A stretch of DNA of 64,000 bases from contig NZ_FNHS01000004.1 in NCBI RefSeq assembly GCF_900103445.1, forward strand, positions 186,001 through 250,000. The letters run 5' to 3'. Below are positions 1 to 9,316 of the stretch, in pieces (the first letter of the stretch is position 1; each line of letters starts with the position of its first letter). The notes beneath the pieces were generated by a model. The model was not told the origin of the DNA and ran no database searches. It worked only from the letters and a program-made list of their open reading frames with translations. This DNA comes from Methylobacterium phyllostachyos. Lineage in GTDB: Bacteria > Pseudomonadota > Alphaproteobacteria > Rhizobiales > Beijerinckiaceae. The position numbers were made by a program, and so were the translations under genes.

Positions 1-831
1 CATGCCCGCCTCGTCTCGCTCTACGACCAAGCAATCTTCAGCGAGGGGCCGACTTGGTGGCCGGCACGGGGCATATTGGTCTGGTCCGATGTCGAGGGGC
101 GCCGGGTGCTTGGCTGGCACGCCGACGGCTGTGTGCGGGTCGTCATCGACGCCACCCCGTTCATCAACGGCAACACGGTCGACCGAGACGGCAACCTCGT
201 CCATTGCGAGCACGGCAATCGCCGCCTGTCGCGCACGAGCCCCGACGGACGATACGAAGCGCTCGTCGAGACCTACGAGGGCCGCCGCTTCAACGCACCG
301 AACGACGTGGTCTGCGCCGCCGACGGCGCCCTCTGGTTCAGCGATCCCGCCTACGGGCTGCGGTTACCCAGGCAGGGAGTGTTGGCCGCGTCCGACCTGG
401 GCCATCACAGCGTCTACAGATTCAACCCGGCGGACGGCTCCGTCAGGCGCATGACCGACCTCGGCCAACCGAACGGGCTGGCCTTCTCGCCGGACGGGCG
501 CACCCTGTACGTCAGCGACACTTCACGGACTGAGGGCGGCGACGGGCACACGATCCACGAATACGCGGTCGTGGATGACCAAACGCTAGGCGAACCGCGG
601 GTCTTCGCCGAGATCGAGCCCGGTGTGCCGGACGGCTTCCGTGTGGACGATCGAGGCTGGATCTGGACGAGCTCGGAAGCAGGGGTCCAGGTCCTCTCCG
701 CGGAAGGGCACCGTCTCGGACTGATCCCGACGCCCCAGGTGTGTTCCAACCTCTGCTTCTCCCCAGAGCAGCAACGGCTGTTCATCACGTCCAAACAGCA
801 CCTGTATGCCCTGGACCTCGCCGCCCGGTAG
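1..831 (+). CDS. SMP-30/gluconolactonase family protein (5' end outside window)
   Basis: Six-bladed beta-propeller hydrolase of the SMP-30/gluconolactonase/LRE family, which opens sugar lactones with a bound divalent metal. The frame is open from base 1, and the first codons already read SEGPTWWPARG, the family's N-terminal metal-ligand (Glu) motif, so only a few residues are missing to the left. Further family landmarks are NGNTVDRDGNL, the metal-ligand motif RFNAPNDVV, and FSPDGRTLYVSDT near the C-terminal third. The true substrate cannot be read from sequence. The neighbouring sugar-acid oxidation genes fit a role in hydrolysing aldonolactones. The ATG at 76 lies inside the conserved domain and is not the true start. 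Confidence 0.85.
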   Translation, partial: HARLVSLYDQAIFSEGPTWWPARGILVWSDVEGRRVLGWHADGCVRVVIDATPFINGNTVDRDGNLVHCEHGNRRLSRTSPDGRYEALVETYEGRRFNAPNDVVCAADGALWFSDPAYGLRLPRQGVLAASDLGHHSVYRFNPADGSVRRMTDLGQPNGLAFSPDGRTLYVSDTSRTEGGDGHTIHEYAVVDDQTLGEPRVFAEIEPGVPDGFRVDDRGWIWTSSEAGVQVLSAEGHRLGLIPTPQVCSNLCFSPEQQRLFITSKQHLYALDLAAR

Positions 832-1012
832 ATCGGGATGAGATCACGGCATCGTCAGAACGCTTCGGAAACTCCTCGGAACCTGGGTTCTCACGCGAGG
901 TTGGCCTCGCACGAAGGAAGCCGTGTGCCGGTACACGCAGACTCCATCCCATGCCGCCCCCGACCACGTTCGCCAAGCGGGCGGCATCAATACCCATTCC
1001 CGAGGACCCGCC

Positions 1013-2800
1013 ATGGCCGAAGCCGTCGCCGACTTTTTCTGGAAACGCCTGGCCGAGTGGGGGGTGAAGAAGATCTTCGGCTATCCCGGTGACGGCATCA
1101 ACGGCCTGCTCGGCGCCCTCCAGCGCAACGACCTGCCTTTCGAGTTCATCCAGGTCCGGCACGAGGAGATGGCTGCGTTCATGGCCGCGGCCTACGCCAA
1201 GTTCACCGGTGAGGTTGGCGTCTGCATGGCAACCTCCGGGCCCGGTGCGACGCACCTGTTGACCGGGATGTACGACGCCCATCTCGATCACGTCCCGCTT
1301 CTCGCGATCTGCGGGCAGCAGGCGCGCAACGTCAACGGCGCGCACTACCAGCAGGAGTTCGACCTCACGAGCGTCTTCAAGGACGTCGCCGCCTACGTGC
1401 AGCAGGCGTCCTCGCCCGCGCAGGTCCGCCACATCGTCGACCGCGCCATGCGGATCGCCAAGGCCGAACGGAAGGTTTCGGCCATCATTCTGCCAAACGA
1501 CCTACAGGATGTTCCCTACGAGGCGCCCGTGCGCAAGCACGGCAATACCTTCTCGGGCGTCGGCTACACCGCGCCGAAGGTCGTGCCCTTCGATACCGAT
1601 CTGCGTCGCGCCGCCGACGTGCTGAACGCCGGCAAGAAGGTCGCGATCCTGGTCGGTGCGGGCGCGCTGCATGCCACCGATGAGGTCATCGCCGTCGCCA
1701 ACAAGCTTCAGGCTGGTGTCGCGAAGGCCCTCCTCGGCAAGGCGGCTCTCCCCGACGACCTGCCTTTCGTGACCGGCACCATCGGCCTGCTCGGGTCCAA
1801 GCCCTCATCGGACATGATGGAGGATTGCGATACCCTCCTCATGGTCGGCTCCGGCTTCCCTTGGGCTGAGTTCCTGCCGAAGGAGGGGCAGGCGCGTGGC
1901 GTGCAGATCGACATTTCCCCGGAGATGCTGTCGTTGCGCTATCCCATGGAGGTGCCGCTGTGCGGCGAGTCCGCCGAGACCTTGCGTGCCCTGCTCCCCC
2001 TGCTCGACCAGAAGAAAGAGGGCGGCTCCTGGCGCACCGGCATCGAGAAGGGGATGGTTTCCTGGTGGAAGGAGGCCGAGGACCGCGCGATGGCCAAGGC
2101 CAATCCGGTCAACCCGCAGCGCGTGACATGGGAACTCTCGCCGCGCATGCCCGAGCGGGCGATCATCACCTCGGATTCCGGCTCCTGCGCCAACTGGTTC
2201 GCCCGTGACCTCAAGATGCGCCGCGGCCAGATGTGCTCGCTATCCGGCGGTCTCGCCTCCATGGGTGCCGCGGTCCCCTATGCCATCGCCGCCAAGGTGG
2301 CCCATCCCGACCGGCCGGTGATCGCCCTCGTCGGAGACGGGGCCATGCAGATGAACAACATGGCCGAGTTGATCACGGTCTCGAAGTACATGCACCGCTG
2401 GTCCAACAAGACCTGGATTTGCTGCGTGTTCAACAACGAGGACCTGAACCAGGTGACCTGGGAGCAGCGGGTGATGGAGGGCAACCCCAAGTTCGAGGCG
2501 AGCCAGACTATCCCGAACGTGCCCTATCACAAGTTCGCAGAGCTGATCGGCCTCAAGGGCATCTACGTCGATGATCCCACCCGGATGGGCGCGGCCTGGG
2601 ACGAGGCGCTCGCGAGCTCGGTGCCGGTGGTGCTGGAGGTGAAGACCGACCCCGAGGTGCCGCCGCTGCCGCCGTTCTTCACGCTCCAGCAGGTGCAGAA
2701 CTTCATGTCGATGCTCGGCAAGGGCGATCCGAAGGAGCGCCATCTCCTCGTCGACACTGCGCGTCAGGTGCTGAGTTCCGTCCTACCCGGCAGCAAGTAG
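1013..2800 (+). CDS. Thiamine-diphosphate-dependent oxidase/decarboxylase (pyruvate oxidase-like)
   Basis: 595 aa, full length for the POX/acetolactate-synthase family of ThDP enzymes. The N-terminal pyrimidine-binding domain has GYPGDGINGLLGAL and the activating glutamate in RHEEMAAFMAAAYAKFTG. The central FAD/nucleotide domain follows. The C-terminal pyrophosphate domain has GDGAMQMNN and a downstream NNEDL, which together form the Mg-ThDP motif. Related proteins are annotated as pyruvate oxidase or generic 'thiamine pyrophosphate-requiring protein', and the substrate is unproven. The ATG at 1013 is preferred over an upstream in-frame start at 923 because homology begins with AEAVADFFWKRL. 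It lies 15 bp before the enolase-superfamily gene, probably in one operon. Confidence 0.9.
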   Translation: MAEAVADFFWKRLAEWGVKKIFGYPGDGINGLLGALQRNDLPFEFIQVRHEEMAAFMAAAYAKFTGEVGVCMATSGPGATHLLTGMYDAHLDHVPLLAICGQQARNVNGAHYQQEFDLTSVFKDVAAYVQQASSPAQVRHIVDRAMRIAKAERKVSAIILPNDLQDVPYEAPVRKHGNTFSGVGYTAPKVVPFDTDLRRAADVLNAGKKVAILVGAGALHATDEVIAVANKLQAGVAKALLGKAALPDDLPFVTGTIGLLGSKPSSDMMEDCDTLLMVGSGFPWAEFLPKEGQARGVQIDISPEMLSLRYPMEVPLCGESAETLRALLPLLDQKKEGGSWRTGIEKGMVSWWKEAEDRAMAKANPVNPQRVTWELSPRMPERAIITSDSGSCANWFARDLKMRRGQMCSLSGGLASMGAAVPYAIAAKVAHPDRPVIALVGDGAMQMNNMAELITVSKYMHRWSNKTWICCVFNNEDLNQVTWEQRVMEGNPKFEASQTIPNVPYHKFAELIGLKGIYVDDPTRMGAAWDEALASSVPVVLEVKTDPEVPPLPPFFTLQQVQNFMSMLGKGDPKERHLLVDTARQVLSSVLPGSK

Positions 2801-2815
2801 GACGGCTTCCACGGC

Positions 2816-3910
2816 ATGCGTGACGATCAGGGGATCGGAACGGTGCGGGCGCGGGCCTTCACCGTTCCCACCGACGCGCCGGAGGCGGACGGGACGCTCA
2901 GTTGGGACGAGACGACCATCGTCGTCGTCCATGTCGAGGCCGGTGGTGAGACCGGCCTCGGCTACAGCTACACCGACGCAAGTATCGCGCGCTTGATTGT
3001 AGGCACGCTCGCATCGCGTCTTACCGGGTTGTCCGCCTTCGACATCCCGCGGGCCAATGCCGTGCTGTGGGGCGCCGTGCGGAACCTCGGGCGCTCCGGG
3101 CTCGCCGCCACGGCGATCTCGGCATTGGACACCGCCTTGTGGGACCTCAAGGCACGCCTCCTCGACGTATCCCTGGCAAGCCTGTTCGGGCAGGCGCGGG
3201 AACACGCGGAGATCTACGGAAGCGGCGGCTTTACGAGCTACGACGACCGGCAGTTGCGCGAGCAGCTTGCCGGGTGGGTCGAGCGGGATGGCTGCCGGGC
3301 GGTGAAGATGAAGGTCGGCAGCGCTCCCGAGCGCGACCCGGCGCGCATGGCGGTCGCAAAGGCGGCCATCGGCAATGCACGCCTGTTCATCGATGCCAAC
3401 GGCGCCTTTACACCGAAGCGCGCCATCGGCGCCGCGCAGGTGGCGGAGCGGTTCGGCGTCATATGGTTCGAAGAGCCCGTGTCCAGCGACGATCCCGCGG
3501 GTATGGCTTACGTCCGTGCCTCTGCACCTGCCAGCATGGAGGTCGCCGCGGGTGAGTACGTCTATACCCTGGACGACTTGCGTCGGCTGCTCGACGCAGG
3601 GGCGGTCGATGTGGCCCAGGCGGACGTGACCCGTTGCGGCGGCTATAGCGGCTTCCTGAAGATGGCGGCCCTTTGCGAGGCGGCGCATATCGACCTCTCT
3701 GGTCACTGCGCCCCTGCCCTGCACCTCCCGGTGGCCGTTGCTGCCCCCCGCTTCAGACACCTCGAATGGTTCCACGACCACGCCCGCATCGAGCGGATGC
3801 TGTTCGACGGGGCACCCGTGCCGCACGATGGCGTGATCACCCCCGACCTGACCCGGCCGGGCCATGGCCTGATCCTCAAGACTCGGGACGCCGATGCCTA
3901 TGCCGTCTGA
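2816..3910 (+). CDS. Mandelate racemase/muconate lactonizing enzyme family (enolase superfamily)
   Basis: 364 aa. An N-terminal capping domain is followed by a TIM barrel with the enolase-superfamily signature: a KxK catalytic base near residues 164-166 (VKMKVG), metal ligands in FIDANG (about 193), WFEEP (about 219) and AAGEY (about 245), and a late SGHCAPALH segment. Members abstract the proton alpha to a carboxylate and mostly dehydrate or isomerise sugar acids. The neighbouring lactonase and GMC dehydrogenase favour an aldonate/sugar-acid dehydratase, but this is inference. The next gene starts 17 bp inside the 3' end of this one, so the two are probably translationally coupled. Confidence 0.88.
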   Translation: MRDDQGIGTVRARAFTVPTDAPEADGTLSWDETTIVVVHVEAGGETGLGYSYTDASIARLIVGTLASRLTGLSAFDIPRANAVLWGAVRNLGRSGLAATAISALDTALWDLKARLLDVSLASLFGQAREHAEIYGSGGFTSYDDRQLREQLAGWVERDGCRAVKMKVGSAPERDPARMAVAKAAIGNARLFIDANGAFTPKRAIGAAQVAERFGVIWFEEPVSSDDPAGMAYVRASAPASMEVAAGEYVYTLDDLRRLLDAGAVDVAQADVTRCGGYSGFLKMAALCEAAHIDLSGHCAPALHLPVAVAAPRFRHLEWFHDHARIERMLFDGAPVPHDGVITPDLTRPGHGLILKTRDADAYAV

Positions 3911-4934
3911 CCGCGCCTCCCGACCGCCGAGACGACGCGCCGCCAGCGTCAAACGTCGTGTCGCACCCGTACGTGTCGAGGCCGCCGTCCACCCGGTGGT
4001 GGTCCTCGCCGCGGTGGCGGCGGGGGCCGGTCTGCTGACTTGGTTCGCCGCCGGGCGCTCCAAGCCTCTGGGGCTTGCCGCCGGCGGTCGCAGCTACAGC
4101 TCACGGGGGCACGATGTCACCGCGAGCGCGGCGCAGCGCCTGAACCACGCCTCGACGATGCTCGCCGCCTCGGTACTGTTCGATTCCGGCCTGGAGCACT
4201 ACCGCGGCCAGTTCTTCAACCGGGCGATGTACACACCCATCGTCGTGTCCAGCGTCACCCTCGCAGCATCCCTGCACGGGGCCGGCGACACCGACACCGG
4301 TAGCTCCCGCGTCCGGCACGCAGTGCAGGCGCTCGCCGGCCTGACAGGGCTGATCGGCTTCGGTTTCCACGCCTACAACGTCGGCAAGCGCGAGGGCGGC
4401 TACTCCTTCCAGAACCTGTTCTATTCCGCCCCCATCGGCGCGCCGATGGCGCTGACGCTGGCCGGCGTCCTCGGGGTCGTCGCCGAACGCGTGCGCGACG
4501 CCGACCCTGACGAGCCCCACCTCGCCGGTCTATCGGCCGGACGTTCCTTGGCAGTCGCCACGGCGGGCATGCTCGTCGGCACGACTCTGGAGGCTGGGCT
4601 GCTTCACTTCCGGGGTGCCTTCCAGAACCCGGCGATGTTCGTTCCCGTCACCCTGCCGCCGCTCGCCGCCGCCCTTCTCGTCCGGGCCGCGACCAAGCCG
4701 GAGGGAGCGAGCCAAGCTACCGCCAAGTGGGGGATGTGGGCGGTGTCGGCGATGGGCGTCGGCGGCGTCGCCTTCCACGCCTACGGCGTCGCCCGGATGA
4801 TGGGCGGCTGGGCCAATTGGCGCCAGAACCTCATCGACGGGCCGCCGCTGCCGGCCCCACCTTCTTTCTCCGGTGTCGCGCTCGGGGGGCTCGCGGCCCT
4901 CGAACTCATCGAACGCAGCCGCATCCGCTTTTGA
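3894..4934 (+). CDS. Membrane protein with internal duplication
   Basis: 346 aa. A basic N-terminus (about 30 residues) precedes roughly eight hydrophobic segments. The two halves are clearly paralogous. The first half has LEHYRGQFFNRAMYTPIV then FGFHAYNVGKREGGY. The second has LLHFRGAFQNPAMFVPV then GVAFHAYGVARMMGGW. Each half carries two conserved histidines (H-[YF]-R-G and FHAY). I do not recognise a named family. It sits between an enolase-superfamily enzyme and the gluconate-dehydrogenase-like pair and ends 14 bp before the latter, so it could be the membrane anchor or electron acceptor for that dehydrogenase. That role is inference. Confidence 0.75.
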   Translation: MPMPSDRASRPPRRRAASVKRRVAPVRVEAAVHPVVVLAAVAAGAGLLTWFAAGRSKPLGLAAGGRSYSSRGHDVTASAAQRLNHASTMLAASVLFDSGLEHYRGQFFNRAMYTPIVVSSVTLAASLHGAGDTDTGSSRVRHAVQALAGLTGLIGFGFHAYNVGKREGGYSFQNLFYSAPIGAPMALTLAGVLGVVAERVRDADPDEPHLAGLSAGRSLAVATAGMLVGTTLEAGLLHFRGAFQNPAMFVPVTLPPLAAALLVRAATKPEGASQATAKWGMWAVSAMGVGGVAFHAYGVARMMGGWANWRQNLIDGPPLPAPPSFSGVALGGLAALELIERSRIRF

Positions 4935-4948
4935 CCCCAAAGGATCCC

Positions 4949-5608
4949 ATGCGTTCGAGACTGGACCTTTATCCGGGCTACGACGTGCTCGCGAAGCGCG
5001 ACGGCCCGTCCTGGAACGCCAAGACCCGCGAGGTTTTGGAGAAACGGCTCGCCATCGGACCGGAGACCCGTCGCTTCTTCGACGAGGTCGAATGGTCGAC
5101 GATGACGGCGCTGGCCGAGCGGATCGTCCCGCAACCCGCCGACCGGGCGGATCCGGTTCCGGTGGCCGCCCTCGTAGACCATAAGCTCGCGACCGATACC
5201 CGCGACGGCTACCGCAACGCCGAACTGCCCGGGGAGCGCGAGGCATGGCGCCTGGGACTGCGGGCCCTCGATAGCGAGGCACGGGCACGGTTCGGGGCAC
5301 GCTTCCACGAGCTCGGCGCCTGGGCGCAGGACGAGCTTTTGAAGCTGGCCGAGAAGGGTGACCTGGATAGCGCTGTCTGGGAGGGCATGCCCTCGAAGCT
5401 GTTCTTTCACCAGCGCATCCTCGCCGACGTGGTGAAGGCGTACTACGCCCACCCCACGGCCTGGAACGAGATCGGCTGGGGCGGGCCGGCGAGCCCGCGC
5501 GGCTACGTCCGCATGGATTTCGACCGCCGCGACCCCTGGGAGGCCGCCGAGGCCAAGCCTGGCCGCGAGGACGAGGCCTACCAAGAGAACCTCCGGGTCG
5601 GCCGATAA
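4949..5608 (+). CDS. Gluconate 2-dehydrogenase subunit 3 family protein
   Basis: 219 aa. The family is the small (gamma) chaperone-like subunit of membrane-bound FAD-dependent sugar/gluconate dehydrogenases. Recognisable features are FFDEVEWSTMTALAERIVP near residue 50, the long helical core, and the C-terminal WNEIGWGGPASPRGYVRM. Unlike many relatives it shows no twin-arginine signal at its N-terminus, which raises the question of how the complex would be exported. The ATG at 4949 has an AAGGA ribosome-binding site 5 bp upstream, whereas the longer frame back to 4727 would overlap the membrane gene. The GMC subunit follows 14 bp downstream. Confidence 0.85.
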   Translation: MRSRLDLYPGYDVLAKRDGPSWNAKTREVLEKRLAIGPETRRFFDEVEWSTMTALAERIVPQPADRADPVPVAALVDHKLATDTRDGYRNAELPGEREAWRLGLRALDSEARARFGARFHELGAWAQDELLKLAEKGDLDSAVWEGMPSKLFFHQRILADVVKAYYAHPTAWNEIGWGGPASPRGYVRMDFDRRDPWEAAEAKPGREDEAYQENLRVGR

Positions 5609-5622
5609 GGATACCTCCCTCG

Positions 5623-7320
5623 ATGCGCATCCCCGGCCTCGGCAACGCCGCCGACAACCCCAAGCACGTCACGCCCGGCGACGACCCGGAGCACCATCCC
5701 CGCGCCCGCGACGGTCGCGCTCCCAACGTCATGCGGATCGGCGAATGGGTGCCGATGCGCCAGCACCGGGACGAGGAGGAGGTCGACTTCGCCATCGTCG
5801 GCACCGGAGCGGGCGGCGGAACCCTGGCCTGTCGGCTCGCGGAGGGCGGCCTGTCGGTCGTGGCCTTCGACGCCGGCCCGTATTTCCGGCCGCTGGAGGA
5901 CTTCGCCTCGGACGAGAGCCACCAATCCAAACTCTATTGGACGGACGAACGCATCGTCGACGGCGAGAACCCGCTGCAGATGGGCTCGAACAATTCCGGC
6001 AAGGCGGTGGGCGGCTCGACTGTGCACTACGCCATGGTGGCCCTGCGCTTCCGGCCGGAATGGTTCAAGACCCGCACCCTGATGGGCTACGGCGCCGATT
6101 GGCCCCTCGATTGGCGGGAGATGTGGCGTTACTACGATCAGGTCGAGGACGACCTGAAGATCTCCGGCCCGGTAAACTATCCCTGGGGGCCGTACCGGCG
6201 CCGCTATCACCGCCGCGCGCACGAGATCAACGCCGCCGCCAAGGTGCTGGCCCGGGGCGCGGAGGCGATGGGCATCGGTTGGACGCCGACGCCGCTCGCC
6301 ACGGTCTCGGCCCCGCACGGCGACGCGCCTCCTTGCGTCTACCGCGGCTTCTGCACGCTGGGCTGTTCCACGAACGCCAAGCAGAGCGTGCTCGTGAGCT
6401 ACCTGCCCCGCGCCCTGAAGGCCGGCGCCGAGATCCGCGACCTCGCCATGGTCGGGCGGATCGAGACGCGGAACGGGCGCGCGACCGGTGTCCACTACTT
6501 CCGTGAGGGGAAATGGCGGTTCCAGCGCGCGAAGAACGTCGTGGTGGCGGGCTACGCCATAGAGACGCCGCGGCTCCTCCTGAATTCGGCGAACCAGGAG
6601 TTTCCGGACGGACTTGCCAATTCCTCGGGCCTCGTCGGCAGGAACCTGATGGTTCAGGGCAACCAGGCGGTCTGGGGCGTCTTCGACGAGGAGATCCGCA
6701 GCTACAAGGGCCCACCATCACTGGCGATCAGCGAGCACTGGAACTACGACGACAAGGGCCATGGCCCTTTCGCGAAGGACTTCTTCGGCGGTTACTCCTA
6801 CATGAGCCAGGGGCCGCTGCCGCAGCTATGGGCCAATACTCAGGCCTCCGCGCACGGCCTGTGGGGGGAGGCGCTGGTGGCCGAGATGCAGCGCTACAAC
6901 CACGTCGCCGGGCTGAAGGTCGTCTCCGAGTACATGCCGCAGGAGCGCAACCGGGTGACGCTCGCGGACGTGAAGGACCAGTACGGTCTGCCGGTGGCAC
7001 GCATCACCTACTCCTGGTGCGACAACGACAAGGCGCTGAACCGCCATGCCCTGAAGTTTTTGCGCGAGGCCCTGTCAGCCGCGGGCGGGCGCGAGGTCTG
7101 GGATCAGGGCGACGACACCTGCCACCTCAACGGCACGGCTCGCATGGGTGCCGACCCGCGCACCTCGGTGGTCGATGCCGATTGCCGGTCCTGGGACATC
7201 CCGAACCTGTACGTTTGCGATGGTTCGGTCTTCCCGACGGTGGGCGGCGTGAATCCCTCGCTCACGATTCAAGCGGTCGCGTTGCGCACCGCGGATCGGA
7301 TACTCGCGAGACGGCGGTGA
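5623..7320 (+). CDS. GMC family FAD-dependent oxidoreductase (gluconate/sugar dehydrogenase large subunit)
   Basis: 565 aa, the catalytic flavoprotein of the gluconate 2-dehydrogenase type. The FAD-binding dinucleotide motif FAIVGTGAGGG starts near residue 57. A cysteine-containing segment YRGFCTLGC lies near 245, and the C-terminal active site has HLNGTARMG followed by NPSLTIQAVALR. Together with subunit 3 it should oxidise a sugar or sugar acid and pass electrons to the membrane. The usual third subunit, a multi-haem cytochrome c, is absent from both flanks. The next 300 bp downstream are non-coding. Confidence 0.9.
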   Translation: MRIPGLGNAADNPKHVTPGDDPEHHPRARDGRAPNVMRIGEWVPMRQHRDEEEVDFAIVGTGAGGGTLACRLAEGGLSVVAFDAGPYFRPLEDFASDESHQSKLYWTDERIVDGENPLQMGSNNSGKAVGGSTVHYAMVALRFRPEWFKTRTLMGYGADWPLDWREMWRYYDQVEDDLKISGPVNYPWGPYRRRYHRRAHEINAAAKVLARGAEAMGIGWTPTPLATVSAPHGDAPPCVYRGFCTLGCSTNAKQSVLVSYLPRALKAGAEIRDLAMVGRIETRNGRATGVHYFREGKWRFQRAKNVVVAGYAIETPRLLLNSANQEFPDGLANSSGLVGRNLMVQGNQAVWGVFDEEIRSYKGPPSLAISEHWNYDDKGHGPFAKDFFGGYSYMSQGPLPQLWANTQASAHGLWGEALVAEMQRYNHVAGLKVVSEYMPQERNRVTLADVKDQYGLPVARITYSWCDNDKALNRHALKFLREALSAAGGREVWDQGDDTCHLNGTARMGADPRTSVVDADCRSWDIPNLYVCDGSVFPTVGGVNPSLTIQAVALRTADRILARRR

Positions 7321-7629
7321 CTACCATCCCCGGTCCACGGGACGAACGACAATTCCTCATCAGCCGACGGCTCGGCCATGAAGCGCCGCGAATGGCCACC
7401 GATGGTTCACCGTTCGCCCGCGTCCGAGAAACGTTCTGCGGGACGTTGGTTCGGGGGTGGACGCTGCCATGCCCGGTCCGTGCTCCCACACGGGTCGACT
7501 GGCATCCGAACCACGCCATCGGATCTCGCTTTGCCGTCGAGACGAACTCGTCCGCTCGCTCTGGCTGGTACCCGGCGACGAGGGCCGCTGAGGTCGCAGC
7601 GTGGCGAATGCCCGTACCGGCATTGTAGG
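7321..7629. other. Non-coding stretch after the GMC gene
   Basis: About 310 bp between the GMC gene and the convergent DUF2934 gene. Frames that stay open here have arginine- and serine-rich compositions typical of spurious ORFs in GC-rich DNA. I see no convincing hairpin terminator, repeat or RNA gene. Confidence 0.4.
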
Positions 7630-7899
7630 TCAGGAGGAAACTGCGTTCGAGGATCCCGATGCCCGGCCTCCATGCCTCTCGCCAGACGTGCCGCCGTGTC
7701 GTTGCCGCTCCTCGGCACCGTTACTTGCGTCGGCCGCCGGCCCATCGGGAGGTGGGTCAGCCCGTATCTCGGCACGAAGCTCACGCTCCGCCGCCAGCCA
7801 TAACTGCACCTCAACGCCATCCGGTCGATGGTTGCGCTCCCAAAGCTCGTAGGCTCGTTCTCGGATCTGCGCGAACGTGGGGTTCTGCGGCACTGCCAT
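7630..7899 (-). CDS. DUF2934 domain protein
   Basis: 89 aa. Residues 9-45 carry the DUF2934 pattern (IRERAYELWERN, a short polar link, VQLWLAAERELR). This is a small helical domain of unknown function that is common in rhizobia and Methylobacterium, often near stress genes. The C-terminal half is low-complexity and rich in Gly, Ser and Glu. Confidence 0.7.
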   Translation of the reverse strand: MAVPQNPTFAQIRERAYELWERNHRPDGVEVQLWLAAERELRAEIRADPPPDGPAADASNGAEERQRHGGTSGERHGGRASGSSNAVSS

Positions 7900-8089
7900 G
7901 GGGCGTCTGTCCGGGTATCAGATGGGTTCGCCCGACGACGCGTGAAGAGACGTCGGGTGAATGGCCTCGGCGGCCTCCTTCAAGAGCTTTCTCGCGATCT
8001 CGAAGGATTCCTCGCAAGCATTGAGCGTGGAAGGGGTTTCCAGCCGCGCAGGGTGTGCACCGGGGAAGCCAGCGCACGCAACGCGCAAT

Positions 8090-9298
8090 TCAGGGCGCTT
8101 GCAGTTCGGAGGGCGCATCATCCTGGCGCAGGCCGGCGATCAAGGGGAACGCCAACACGCACAGCGCGGCCATGGTCCAGAACGCGCCGGCGCCGAGCGT
8201 ACCGTAGAGCAGTCCGCCGGTCGCGGTCAGGATCGCCGACGCCACTCCCAGGCCGAGCGTGCCGTAGAGCGTCTGGGCGCTGGCGGAGAGACGCTGCGGC
8301 ACGACCCTGGCGATCAGGTGCATGGCGGCCAGGTGCAGCAGCGCGAAGGTTAGGCCGTGCAACGGCTGGATGGCCGCCAGTACCGGCACCGCGGCCGTCG
8401 TGGCCATGGCCGACCAGCGCAGGACGCCGAGGCCGGCGGCCAGCAGGGCGGATCGGGCCGTGCCGAGGCGCGCCAGGATCCAGGGACCCACGAGCACGAA
8501 GACGAGCACCTCGGACGCGACCGCCTCCGACCAGAGCAGGCTGATCGCCCCCGGCCCGATGCCGGCTTCGCGCCAGCGTATGACCGCGAAGCCGTCGTTG
8601 AGGGCGTGGCTGCCGATGACGAGAGCGGCCACGAGGAGCACGCGCCGGAACGGCTTGAGAGCCAGCAGTTCGCGGATGCCGCTGAGGCCAAGGCTCGGCG
8701 GTCCGTCCCGCGCCGGGGCGGGTGGGACGCGCGCCGTCGCGGCTGCCATGACGAGGAACAGGAGGCCACTCGACACGATGACGCTCGCCAGGCCAGCCCT
8801 CGCGACAAGAAGGCCCGAAGCCAGGGTCCCGAGCACGAAGGCCGCCGAGCCCGCGCCCCGGACCCACCCGTAGGAGTAGGTGCGCTCCCGCCCCGCGGCG
8901 GCGAGCGCGAGCGCGTCCGCGAGCGGTGCGAGACCGGCAATGGCACAGGCGTGCAGCATGCTCACGGCCAGGAGCGGCCGGAATCCATACCCGGCGAGGT
9001 AAGCGAAGGAGATCAGCCCGGACGCCGTGGCGGCGATGCCGAGCACGGCCCTTGTCGCATCCTGTCGGTCGGCGATGTACCCGGCTACAGGCCCCGCGGC
9101 GAGGCGCATCAGCGTGCCCGCCGCGAGCACGAGGCCGATCTCAGCGGGACTAAGGCCACGCTCGCCGAGGAAGCTGGGAAGGAATGGGGTTTCGGTGCCG
9201 TAGGCTGCATAGAGCGCTCCCTGCAGCAGCACGAAGGCGGGGAAGGAACTCGCCAACAAACTCGACGCGGTCCCTTGCACTCCGCTTCTCGCCCCCAT
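8090..9298 (-). CDS. MFS transporter (MFS_1-like)
   Basis: 402 aa with twelve predicted membrane segments. It resembles the MFS_1-like (HcaT/LacY-related) branch: an N-terminal ALYAAYGTETPFLPSFLGERG, then the loop-2/3 motif GYIADRQDATR and a central YSYGWVRGAGS segment. The substrate is unknown. A second MFS gene lies 18 bp upstream on the same strand, so the pair is probably co-transcribed. Confidence 0.85.
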   Translation of the reverse strand: MGARSGVQGTASSLLASSFPAFVLLQGALYAAYGTETPFLPSFLGERGLSPAEIGLVLAAGTLMRLAAGPVAGYIADRQDATRAVLGIAATASGLISFAYLAGYGFRPLLAVSMLHACAIAGLAPLADALALAAAGRERTYSYGWVRGAGSAAFVLGTLASGLLVARAGLASVIVSSGLLFLVMAAATARVPPAPARDGPPSLGLSGIRELLALKPFRRVLLVAALVIGSHALNDGFAVIRWREAGIGPGAISLLWSEAVASEVLVFVLVGPWILARLGTARSALLAAGLGVLRWSAMATTAAVPVLAAIQPLHGLTFALLHLAAMHLIARVVPQRLSASAQTLYGTLGLGVASAILTATGGLLYGTLGAGAFWTMAALCVLAFPLIAGLRQDDAPSELQAP

Positions 9299-9316
9299 GC
9301 CGCCCGCTCCGAGCCG

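Noticed and set aside
7918-8121. 67-codon minus-strand ORF between DUF2934 and the first MFS gene
   Set aside because: Overlaps the MFS 3' end. Only its last part (ESFEIARKLLKEAAEAI) looks natural; no ribosome-binding site and no family.
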